This document shows positions 40,531-48,122 of a stretch of 64,000 nt of DNA, one piece after another. Below the pieces are notes generated by a model, which had not been told where the DNA came from, did not search any database, and saw only the letters and a list, made by a program, of their open reading frames with translations. A program made the position numbers and the translations under genes. Numbering within the stretch: position 1 is the stretch's first letter; every line of letters begins with the position of its first letter. Source of the DNA: JAAETI01 sp964195945 (lineage in GTDB: Bacteria > Actinomycetota > Acidimicrobiia > Spongiisociales > UBA5794); contig CAXMRC010000090.1 in NCBI GenBank assembly GCA_964195945.1, forward strand, positions 48,967-112,966, read 5' to 3'.

Positions 40531-42538
40531 CTTGGATGTTCCATGCGGTCTGTCCAAATGGGACGTAGCCGTCAGCAAGGCCCATATCGATCGATTGCCA
40601 CCTGGTGCCATCGGCCGATAGCCAGAGCGCGTCGTCGTTCGCATCGTGTCCGTGCATGACGTAATGATCCGCACCGCCGACGACGCCGGTAATGCATTGG
40701 AAGGTGATCTCAAGCTCGGTGCAGTTCGGAAGGCTGTCAGTAGCCGTTTGGAGCCAGGTCACGCCATCCGGTGATGTCCACACGGCAAGGATACAGGATC
40801 CATCCGCATCGCAGGTCTGGCCGACGGCCACCAGTCCCGCTTCGCCGGTCACCAGCCACTCGACCCAGCCCATCTCTGCGATCAACGAGGGGGACCAGTT
40901 CGTTCCGTCGACCGATATCCAAGATGTCGCCCATGAGGCCGTGCAATCGAATACCGACTCCGGCTCGTCGGCCTGTAGGTTCGGCGGCCTCTGACAAGTC
41001 TGGGTCACGACGACCAACGTATCTTCGAGGTTGACGATGGCCACAGGCTGCACGTCAGGTGAGAGCCCCAACGCAGATGATGCGGCAGGCTTGCACGGTG
41101 GTGCGGACGCATCATCGTCCGACTCCCAGGTGCAGTCGAATATCGTGTCGAAGTCGGCGATCCGGGTCCAAGCTCCCGGTTCAAAGAGCGGACCCGATGC
41201 GGGATCTCCGGGAGGAGGTGACACGCCCGTGGTTGGCGGACCGTCATCCGTGGGCAACGTCGTGGCGACGCTTGACTCGGTGTGGTCCCAGCGGGCAACC
41301 CCAAGGGCTCCGTCTGTGCATGCAGCATCACCACAGGTGATTGCGAGCACCCCGTCGTCGGTCCGGAAGGCGATAACAGGCTTACCGACCCCACCGAGCG
41401 TCGCGGAGAAGGAAGTAACGCGTGACCCTCGGTGGATGGTTGCGATCGTGCCCTTCATGCATGATGGGTCGCTACAGCGGGCGACCTTCAACACCATCGT
41501 GTCGTCCGAGTCCGACCAGTTGTAGACGAAGAGTGGCAGCTCGTCGGACCCGAGCATCGCCGACAGCGTCCAAGCGTTCTCGCCGGCTCCGAGCGGTACC
41601 GTCTCGGTCGATGCACAGACCTCGTTGCTGCATCGCACGATCTGGTTGCCGTACCGGCCGTGTGCGATCCACGGGACGCCGTCAGAACCGATTACGACGT
41701 CGGCAGGCGTCAGATCCTCGAAATCGCCATTCGCGATGACATTCCTGTCATATCCAGTGGAACAGTCCGGGGCCGTGCAGCGGACGAAATGCAGCTCTGA
41801 CCCGCGCACGAAGATCAGTACCGGACGGTCGGATTCGTCAAGGAACGCTCGGATGACGTTGACATGTCGCGCATCGTCGACAACGGATCTTTCGATGCCA
41901 TCAGCGCACGCTGTGTCTGCGCATGTTCCGATTACGAGATCACCTGCCGGATCCCGGTACGCCATCAGCGTTCGCCCGCTCTCAGCGATGTCGCTGGGAG
42001 GCATCGGCATATGAGCTATCGGGGTGGTCGAGTACGCCGTGCAAGCCGGATTATCGCAGTCGAGCAGCCATGGACCCTCTTCAACTCCGTCCCTGCCATC
42101 AATCCAGATGAGTGGCCGACCGTCATCACGCATCACGATGGTCGGGAACATCCCATCGAAATGGGAGAACACGGTGCCTCTAGCACAGAATCGATCAGCA
42201 CACTTCGCAAACGTCGTACCGACCTCTTCGGCATCGCTGTACGCCAAGAACGGAAGGCCTTCGTGGTCAACCGCAATCTCGATGAATGCACCGATCGATG
42301 GACCCTCCTCGACCGTCTCGGATCGAAGTGCATAGGTGACAGCGGCGGCGACAACAACGACCGCAAGCACGACGAGGGCAACCACCGTCTTGCGATTGCC
42401 GACATGGATCGGAACCCGGGCATCTTTGGTCGAAGCCGCAGCAACGATCGAACGGATCTCGGGCAGATCGATCCGTGGCGCCACGGATTCCAAACCAGCA
42501 GCGTGCTGTTGGAGACGGGTCTCGAGATCAGACAACAT
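40457..42538 (-). CDS. Membrane-anchored repeat protein, probable anti-sigma partner of the ECF factor
   Basis: 693 aa to the frameshift-induced stop. The first 45 residues are cytoplasmic (LETRLQQHAAGLESVAPRIDL), followed by one transmembrane helix (about 50-70). A large extracytoplasmic part has repeated blades with paired Cys, such as CADRFC, CDNPAC, CADTAC, CTAPDC, CSNEVC and CSDPSC. After a Pro/Thr linker, W-S-x-D-G-x-x-W repeats follow, resembling a beta-propeller. The ATG overlaps the sigma stop by 11 nt. A short cytoplasmic N-terminus and one helix is the usual anti-sigma layout, though no ZAS/HxxxCxxC motif is present. Function is inferred from context. Confidence 0.75.
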   Translation of the reverse strand: MLSDLETRLQQHAAGLESVAPRIDLPEIRSIVAAASTKDARVPIHVGNRKTVVALVVLAVVVVAAAVTYALRSETVEEGPSIGAFIEIAVDHEGLPFLAYSDAEEVGTTFAKCADRFCARGTVFSHFDGMFPTIVMRDDGRPLIWIDGRDGVEEGPWLLDCDNPACTAYSTTPIAHMPMPPSDIAESGRTLMAYRDPAGDLVIGTCADTACADGIERSVVDDARHVNVIRAFLDESDRPVLIFVRGSELHFVRCTAPDCSTGYDRNVIANGDFEDLTPADVVIGSDGVPWIAHGRYGNQIVRCSNEVCASTETVPLGAGENAWTLSAMLGSDELPLFVYNWSDSDDTMVLKVARCSDPSCMKGTIATIHRGSRVTSFSATLGGVGKPVIAFRTDDGVLAITCGDAACTDGALGVARWDHTESSVATTLPTDDGPPTTGVSPPPGDPASGPLFEPGAWTRIADFDTIFDCTWESDDDASAPPCKPAASSALGLSPDVQPVAIVNLEDTLVVVTQTCQRPPNLQADEPESVFDCTASWATSWISVDGTNWSPSLIAEMGWVEWLVTGEAGLVAVGQTCDADGSCILAVWTSPDGVTWLQTATDSLPNCTELEITFQCITGVVGGADHYVMHGHDANDDALWLSADGTRWQSIDMGLADGYVPFGQTAWNIQGRVVGLIQCMRTPDQRRSPVPPRG

Positions 42539-43010
42539 CGCTCACCTCCAGGTCCGTGCGGAGCTTGACCATTGCCCTATCCACGTGGCGCTGCACGGTC
42601 GATCGTGTCACGCCGAGGGCCTGGGCGGTCTCTTCGAATGTGTGGCCGTATCCATGGATCATCATCACGGCCGTGCGTTGCTTGGACGAAAGGCGATCGA
42701 GGGATTCAGCGAGACTTGGCTCGAACCACGGCTCAGTGGTGTCTGCGGGTGGGTCGCTACGGAGAGGTCGGGTCTTGGAGCGGAACTTCCTGGCCCGGCT
42801 CTGCCCGACGCGGTACAGGTAGCCGCCTGGGTTGTTCATCTTGTCCAGCTTCACCCAGTGCTCCCAAGCGTAGGCAAGCGCCTCGGCGGCGGCTTCTCTC
42901 CCCACTTCGGGGCCGTACCGAGCGATCAGCGCACGACGAAGCCGCTCCTCCACATCCCCGAGGAATGTCGAGAAGCGTTTTTCGAGTTCGGTCGTTGACG
43001 CCGTCACCAT
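42528..43010 (-). CDS. ECF-type RNA polymerase sigma factor
   Basis: 160 aa. Region 2-like helices are at 20-75 (VGREAAAEALAYAWEHW, NPGGYLYRVGQSRAR). Region 4 is at 100-150 with LSSKQRTAVMMIHGYGHTFEETAQALGVTRSTVQRHVDRAMVKLR, a clear helix-turn-helix. The -10 binding half is less typical than region 4. The start is ATG 43010. It is co-translated with the membrane repeat protein downstream, which is its likely regulator. The unit (sigma, membrane protein, lipoprotein) fills the island between copies D and E. Confidence 0.88.
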   Translation of the reverse strand: MVTASTTELEKRFSTFLGDVEERLRRALIARYGPEVGREAAAEALAYAWEHWVKLDKMNNPGGYLYRVGQSRARKFRSKTRPLRSDPPADTTEPWFEPSLAESLDRLSSKQRTAVMMIHGYGHTFEETAQALGVTRSTVQRHVDRAMVKLRTDLEVSDVV

Positions 43011-43316
43011 TCGCCCTTCGTCGTAGTTGGAGACCGGTGGATCGGATGTTTGTATGACAGCTGTGTTTCATTTCATTCAATCGCTGATGCTCGGAACGCT
43101 CAAGAGCCGAAAGTACTGAATCGCACGCCGAAAGTTTTGAGTCATGGAAGCAGCGCTCTCAAGGCGGTAGCCGACATCCCACAGACATGCACGAGTGGCC
43201 ACGGCACGGCTTGCAGGCGAACGACTAGGCTCCCGCCCGGTCTCCATAAGAAGAGGCGCGAAAGGTATGGGCCATTCGCCGTGTCGACGAAACTGGCAAT
43301 CCTCCTCACCGTGCTT
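43011..43316. other. Non-coding stretch upstream of the ECF unit
   Basis: About 300 bp without a recognisable gene. The first 60 bp upstream of the sigma gene would hold its promoter; GTTTCATTTCATTCAATC near 43064-43081 is locally AT-rich. Nothing else stands out. Confidence 0.4.
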
Positions 43317-43391
43317 GAGGTCGTTGCCGCCGACCGGCTTGAACAACTCATCGCCGACGCGATCGCGCACGGAACCCGATTAATGCTGTAG
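43317..43391 (+). pseudogene. Extreme C-terminus of a tyrosine integrase
   Basis: The last codons, AADRLEQLIADAIAHGTR, align with the end of the integrase at 35247-35787 (AADRLEELFVGAIAHETR). The spacing to the attachment copy is the same (54 vs 54 bp), and a degenerate form of the same stem-loop (GAGAAACCAAG, CTTGGGCTTCTC) lies in between. Everything upstream of the C-terminus is gone. This was the integrase end of the D-E island. Confidence 0.7.
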
Positions 43392-43444
43392 GCAAGCAAA
43401 CCCAGATGCGCGAGAAACCAAGGCGACGCTTGGGCTTCTCTTCG

Positions 43445-43469
43445 GTGGAGGTGAGGGGATTTGAACCCC
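43445..43469 (-). repeat. Partial tRNA-Ala 3'-end attachment-site copy E
   Basis: 25 bp identical to the acceptor and T-arm end of tRNA-Ala(CGC), GTGGAGGTGAGGGG then ATTTGAACCCC. Homology then stops abruptly at a GGCGGCGGCC sequence belonging to a transposase-like fragment, so the copy was truncated by a later event. Confidence 0.88.
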
Positions 43470-43637
43470 CGGCGGCGGCCTATAACAAACAACATGACTC
43501 ATCCGGCCATGCTCGCTGACCAGCCGATCAACCGTGCGAACCCCCAACCCGGTCAGCTCAGCAGCCCCCCGAATCGAAGAACCATCAGCCAACGCCAACA
43601 ACGCCTCCGCGCCACCAGCCACGAAGTCCTAACAAGT
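43470..43637 (-). pseudogene. Helix-turn-helix N-terminal fragment of a transposase-like protein
   Basis: Read on the minus strand a GGAGGTGG site precedes ATG ACT TGT, then an in-frame TAG, then AGGAEALLALADGSS, IRGAAELTGLGVRTVDRLVSEHG, a clear helix-turn-helix, and HVVCYR. The frame continues directly into attachment copy E. The layout resembles the start of IS30-like or related transposases, but the catalytic part is missing. The in-frame stop and truncation mark it as dead. Confidence 0.5.
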
Positions 43638-43723
43638 CATAACCCACCTCCAGAGTCACACCCGTCGCTCACACCACCTGAAACCGCCCCGGTACAAGGC
43701 GCTCACAGACGCCAGACTCAGAG

Positions 43724-43747
43724 AAGACCGGCCGAATGGCCGGTCTT
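43724..43747. terminator. Bidirectional stem-loop terminator after the electron-transfer operon
   Basis: AAGACCGGCC and GGCCGGTCTT form a perfect 10-bp stem with a GAAT loop, followed by TTTTT on the plus strand and TTCTCT on the minus strand. It is 32 bp past the HmuY-like stop. The flank GACGCCAGACT next to it resembles the flank of the intact tRNA-Ala. Confidence 0.75.
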
Positions 43748-43778
43748 TTTGGCGGAGATGAGGGAATTCGTCTCCGAG

Positions 43779-44489
43779 TCAGGTGCTCGCTTCGGCGACC
43801 TTCGGTATCAGTCGGTACCTGAAGGTGATGCAACCAGATTCCTCGTCCTCGCAGTAGTACGAGTCGAATTGGACCAATGCATCGCGACTCTCACCGGTCC
43901 GCACAAGATACGTGTTCGGTTTCGCAGTCACGATGTGGGTGATGAACGAGTACGAGTACCAGTGGCCTGCTGCGGGGTTCCCCGGTTCGTCATCGTCGTC
44001 GCCTCCGAGACGGTCGACCTCGAATGTGACTGATGCCGGCGGACTGGCTGTCTCCAGGGGGACTTCACCCAGATCGAACGCTCCACCCGGACCCGTTGGA
44101 TGGGTCACGCCGGAGTTCGTGAGCAATTTGGTGCGTCGGAAAGCCACATCCCATCCAGGTGACGCGAAATCGCCGTCCACCACCCCACCATTCTCGAAAT
44201 CAAACAGGACCCAATCAACGAGACTCACCGCATCCACTGTGTAGCGGGTCCAACCCTGCTCCATGACGGGTAACTCGTCCGGCTCGACTTCTATCTCATC
44301 CGATACAACCACTGTCTCGTCCAGCGCGCTGGGCGCCTCGCTCGGCGCGAATCCTGGTGGGCGAGGCTGGAGGCCACCCCAGGCGAAGAGTCCTATCACG
44401 CTGAGCACCAACAGCACCGGGACACCGATGAACCACGTCCTCTTGTACTGCCACCAGCGATGGTGGTTGCTCGGTGAGTCAGTCACCAT
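43779..44489 (-). CDS. HmuY-like membrane-anchored protein
   Basis: 236 aa from GTG 44489. The N-terminus is short and cytoplasmic; one transmembrane helix (about 20-37) and a Pro/Glu-rich stalk lead to the domain. The domain (75-230) fits the HmuY family: VSLVDWVLFDFENG, GWDVAFRRTKLLTNSGVTHPTGPGGAFDLG, WYSYSFITHIVTAKPNTYLVRT and SGCITFRYR. HmuY proteins bind heme in Bacteroidetes; here a heme or cytochrome-associated role outside the membrane is inferred. Two Cys near the end may form a disulfide. It overlaps the cytochrome gene by 11 nt and is the last gene of the operon. Confidence 0.8.
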   Translation of the reverse strand: MVTDSPSNHHRWWQYKRTWFIGVPVLLVLSVIGLFAWGGLQPRPPGFAPSEAPSALDETVVVSDEIEVEPDELPVMEQGWTRYTVDAVSLVDWVLFDFENGGVVDGDFASPGWDVAFRRTKLLTNSGVTHPTGPGGAFDLGEVPLETASPPASVTFEVDRLGGDDDDEPGNPAAGHWYSYSFITHIVTAKPNTYLVRTGESRDALVQFDSYYCEDEESGCITFRYRLIPKVAEAST

Positions 44490-45507
44490 CGCCTTCTCTC
44501 AGGTAGCGATGGATCAACTCGAGATCGTCGTCGGAGAGGACGCTGGGGATGTAGCCGGGCATTCCCTTCGGCCCCTCTCGTACATCCTCGAGGAATCCGC
44601 CAAACGAGCCAACCTCGCCGAGCAGTGTTTCTGCGACAACAACACTGGCTCCCGAGAGCCCGTGGCAACCGGCGCAACCGTATTTGAAGTAGAGCATCTC
44701 GCCATCTGCGAGCGCGTCACCCGTCTCGGCGAGAGACTCGTCGGCAAGCCCGACACCTGAATAGGGAAGGTCGACATCGAGGAACGCTATCGGCGAGCGG
44801 TCGTATCTTTCAGGTTGGAGTGGATCCCCGGGTGCGAGTGGTGTGCGGAGAAACACGATCACCATGCCCACCGCGGTAACAATCGTCGTCAGAGCGAGGA
44901 CCGTGGCTACCCATGCTGAACCCTGTTCAGTGACCGAAGCCGCGGATGACACTTGCCCGGCACCCCTGCCCGCACGCCCCACTCTGACCAGCTGATATGC
45001 AGAGAAGGCGATCAGCGACCACAGCCCGGCAATCACGACAATGACGAGCGAACCGTTGAGAAAGGGAATCTCGATGCCCGAGATCGGGGCGTAGAGCTGC
45101 TGCTGCTCGGGTTCGACGGCGATAGTGAAGACAAACGGGGCGGTCTCTATGTTGTCCGGCCCGATGTACGCGACATACATCTCGCCGTTGCTAGCAGCAC
45201 GTTGCTCGTACGTCATGATGGCAACGCCTTCGGCATCGGTCACCGCGGACACGAGTTCGACACGTCCGTCGACACCTCCCAATGACGTGCGGTAGCTGAG
45301 CGCAACAACGGCTCCCTCAAGCGGTTCGTTGTCCGAGGTCACGATGGCTTTCACCTCTACGTCGGCTCCCACTGTTGCCGACTCGGGCGCACCTACGGCG
45401 ATGCCGATCTCGGCAGCCAGGGCCGGGCCGGTGCCGAACCCGAAGATAATGACCGCGGCGGCAAGCGTAAGAGCACCGGCCACCTCCGTTCGCACGTGTC
45501 TCGTCAC
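44479..45507 (-). CDS. Membrane cytochrome c with N-terminal Ig-like domain
   Basis: 342 aa. A signal peptide (1-31, ending PALAAE), an Ig-like/carboxypeptidase-regulatory-like beta domain (35-130), and two transmembrane helices (about 150-172 and 197-220). The C-terminal mono-heme cytochrome c domain has CAGCH (Cys278, Cys281, His282) and a probable axial Met316 in GMPGYIP. Both soluble domains should face outward. It overlaps NrfD by 4 nt. It would pass electrons from the NrfD/Fe-S module to an external or terminal acceptor; direction is unknown. I know of no named family with this exact domain order. Confidence 0.85.
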   Translation of the reverse strand: MTRHVRTEVAGALTLAAAVIIFGFGTGPALAAEIGIAVGAPESATVGADVEVKAIVTSDNEPLEGAVVALSYRTSLGGVDGRVELVSAVTDAEGVAIMTYEQRAASNGEMYVAYIGPDNIETAPFVFTIAVEPEQQQLYAPISGIEIPFLNGSLVIVVIAGLWSLIAFSAYQLVRVGRAGRGAGQVSSAASVTEQGSAWVATVLALTTIVTAVGMVIVFLRTPLAPGDPLQPERYDRSPIAFLDVDLPYSGVGLADESLAETGDALADGEMLYFKYGCAGCHGLSGASVVVAETLLGEVGSFGGFLEDVREGPKGMPGYIPSVLSDDDLELIHRYLREGDGD

Positions 45508-46916
45508 GATTCGCCCCCTTCCGCCGTAGGTACTCCAACCAATGACTCCGCTCCGGGATCCCCGCCGTCATCTTTCATGTCCTGATCCGCCAGGATCGAC
45601 TGGGCGATCTCCAACGCAACCTCATGCTCACGCTCTTCGACCATCTCCCAGACGGCGAACATCGGGAAGATCTTCACCGCGATGGTGATGAGTAACGCAA
45701 ATCCGGCGAGTCCCGCAGCAAAGATCGACCATTCGACGATCGACGGCATGTAGTTCGCCGGTTCATACGGCATCAGCGGAACCCGCAAGCCGGTGACCAC
45801 GATGAAGTACCTCTCAAGGAACATCGCGACATCGACAAGGACTGCCGCAACCACCACACCAGCGATCGTGCGCGTCTTCGGCACCACCATCAGGACGAGC
45901 GGGGTGATGAGGCCACCGATGATGTAGAACCAGAACATCACGCTGAAGTCCTCGAGGAATAGCTGCCGGAACGCGAATTCGCCGGCCTCCTCGAGCTTGA
46001 ATCCTGTCGTCACGAATTCCGAGACGTTGACGTAGATCATCACCGCGGCGAAAGCCGCCAGGAGATAGCCGAGATAGATGAAGTGTTTTGGAGTGAGGTA
46101 TTCCTCCCAGTGATAGACCCGACGGAGGATCGCCAGGACGATGACCAAGGTAGCGATCCCAGAAAAGATGGCGCCGGCGACAAAGAGAACGCCGAAGATC
46201 GTCGTGTTCCATCCCACTCGCAACGTCATGCCGAAGATCCATGACACGACCGTGTGCACCGACACTGCGATCGGGATGATGATGAGCATCATTACGCCAA
46301 TCGCCTTACCCAGGATCTTAAACTGGGTGGGACTCCCTATCCAATCGAGGGCGAGCGTTCGGTAGATCCAGTTCCTGATCGGATCCACCTTGTCAGCCAG
46401 CCGATCGCGGAACAGACCGAGGTCCGGAATCATCGGGGCATACAGGTACAGGACGCTGGCCGTCAGGTAGGTCGTGATCGCCATCACGTCCCACATGATC
46501 GGTGACTGCCACCGACCGAACAGATACACGTTGAAGATGCGCTCCGGACGTCCCATGTCGATCACCACGAACGAGGCACCTATGAGAAGAGAAAACGCGG
46601 TGATGAACTCGGCCACTCTTGTTACCGGTGCTCGCCACTGTGCCTTCGATACTCGCAGAATGGCCGATATCAAGGTCCCGGCGTGGCTGATCCCGATGAA
46701 GAAAACGAACGCCGAGATGTACAGTCCCCAGGAGATACGGTCCCGCATGTTCGTAACGATGAGACCGCGACGCCACTGCGTCGTGAAGGCGTACATGCCG
46801 ACCACGACGACCACGACGAGGAACGACAACCAAACCCAATACCAGACTGAAGTCTTGAGTGTTGGTCTCGTCGTTTTTGCTATCAGCCTCTCGCGCCAGC
46901 GGGTCACCGATTCCAC
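45504..46916 (-). CDS. NrfD/PsrC-type polytopic quinone-interacting subunit
   Basis: 470 aa from GTG 46916 (GTG 46907 would give a GTGA overlap; ATG 46952 is also open). About nine to ten transmembrane helices. Family features are RISWGLYISAFVFFIGISHAGTLISAILR, FITAFSLLIGASFVVIDMGRPERI, the conserved SPIMWDV, and SVHTVVSWIFG. NrfD subunits exchange electrons between quinones and a partner Fe-S protein, here the gene directly upstream, whose 3' end overlaps. The long cytoplasmic acidic tail after the last helix (EMVEEREHEVALEIAQ) is unusual. Motifs suggest the QrcD/ActC/DsrP-like branch rather than short PsrC. Confidence 0.9.
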   Translation of the reverse strand: MESVTRWRERLIAKTTRPTLKTSVWYWVWLSFLVVVVVVGMYAFTTQWRRGLIVTNMRDRISWGLYISAFVFFIGISHAGTLISAILRVSKAQWRAPVTRVAEFITAFSLLIGASFVVIDMGRPERIFNVYLFGRWQSPIMWDVMAITTYLTASVLYLYAPMIPDLGLFRDRLADKVDPIRNWIYRTLALDWIGSPTQFKILGKAIGVMMLIIIPIAVSVHTVVSWIFGMTLRVGWNTTIFGVLFVAGAIFSGIATLVIVLAILRRVYHWEEYLTPKHFIYLGYLLAAFAAVMIYVNVSEFVTTGFKLEEAGEFAFRQLFLEDFSVMFWFYIIGGLITPLVLMVVPKTRTIAGVVVAAVLVDVAMFLERYFIVVTGLRVPLMPYEPANYMPSIVEWSIFAAGLAGFALLITIAVKIFPMFAVWEMVEEREHEVALEIAQSILADQDMKDDGGDPGAESLVGVPTAEGGES

Positions 46917-48112
46917 GACTCTGATCCTTCTGCTCGCTCGACCCATGGCCACTCGGTTCCCATGCGGCCCTCGGTGTGGGGATCGCGACCGACGTTCTCA
47001 CCGTGGCCGGGGATGTAGAACACTCTCGGCTCAGTTCCGAGATGCTCCTTGAGCCGGTATCCGTTGTTGTCGCTGATGAACCGCGACGCTTTTACGATCG
47101 CCCGGCCATTGGTAGCTATGTCTTCCTCGAGATCTCCGTAGTAGATGGCGTCGTTTGGGCAGGCCTGGATACAGAACGGCAGGGTCCCGGCTCTCACCAT
47201 GTCCGGGCAGAAGTCGCACTTCATGACCGTGCCTCGAATCGAGGGTGTCTGATGATCCGGGTGGTAGTCGGCCAAGAGGGCCTCTGGCGGAACCGGCGGC
47301 GATCCCCATGCAAAGAACCGCCGATCGTACGGACAAGCGGCCATGCAAATCCGACACCCGATGCAGCGGCCCTGATCAATGAGGACAGTGCCTTCCGGTG
47401 TGGAGAAAGTTGCACCAACGGGGCATACCTTGACACAAGGAGGGTCTTCGCACTGTTGGCAAGGTGTCGGTATGAACTGCGTGCCACCACCCTGGAGCTC
47501 TGCCTCGTAGACCTCGATCCACTCCATCGGCTCGGGCGCGAAGTGGCCTTCGATGCAGGACGTCGTGCACTGCGGCGCCGTGCCCTGGCTCTGACAGCCA
47601 TCACAGCCGCGAAGATCGACGATCATCGTCCACTGCCTGATCCGGCCGCCCCTCGTGAGCGCGGCGCTTTCAGATGCCTGGTCCTGGAGGGAAAGCGCCC
47701 GCGTTGCGGCCAACCCGCTTTTGCCAGTGACGACGTCGGCGACGAGTTGATCCATCAGCTTCAGACCGGTCATCACTGGTACCGCGCCGAGCGCGCCGAA
47801 ACCAACAATTTTGAGGGCAGCTCGCCGTTCGACGCCAACGATTTCGATCGGCGTCTCGTTGTCGACTGGATCGCCAACACCCCCGGCGTCTGGCAAGTCC
47901 TCGATTGGAGCAGGCCTGCTCCAATTCCCCCGCCTCCGTCGAATCGAGATGAGTACAAGGGCTATCGCGAAGACCAAGAGGCCACTCACGATCCTAAGCA
48001 CCGGGAGAAGGGTAGGGGTCGCCGCTAATGCGGCGACCCCGATGGCGACGACGGCGAGCACAGAACCCGAAGCCGCTACCTGCTTCCGTTGAATGTGAGT
48101 GGACTCCTGCAT
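46904..48112 (-). CDS. Membrane-tethered ferredoxin-like subunit with four [4Fe-4S] motifs
   Basis: 402 aa from ATG 48112. Two N-terminal helices (about 15-33 and 41-58), a linker, a Tat-like RRAALKIVGFGALGAVPV near 100, then a DmsB/PsrB-type domain. The cysteine sets are CDGCQSQGTAPQCTTSC (with an insertion), CQQCEDPPCVKVCPVGA, CIGCRICMAACPYD and CDFCPDMVRAGTLPFCIQACPND. It should relay electrons between NrfD and another redox partner. The extra N-terminal helices before the Tat-like segment are odd; a start nearer residue 95 would give a plain Tat substrate, but no better ribosome site is seen. Confidence 0.9.
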   Translation of the reverse strand: MQESTHIQRKQVAASGSVLAVVAIGVAALAATPTLLPVLRIVSGLLVFAIALVLISIRRRRGNWSRPAPIEDLPDAGGVGDPVDNETPIEIVGVERRAALKIVGFGALGAVPVMTGLKLMDQLVADVVTGKSGLAATRALSLQDQASESAALTRGGRIRQWTMIVDLRGCDGCQSQGTAPQCTTSCIEGHFAPEPMEWIEVYEAELQGGGTQFIPTPCQQCEDPPCVKVCPVGATFSTPEGTVLIDQGRCIGCRICMAACPYDRRFFAWGSPPVPPEALLADYHPDHQTPSIRGTVMKCDFCPDMVRAGTLPFCIQACPNDAIYYGDLEEDIATNGRAIVKASRFISDNNGYRLKEHLGTEPRVFYIPGHGENVGRDPHTEGRMGTEWPWVERAEGSESWNR

Positions 48113-48122
48113 CTGCGGGCCC

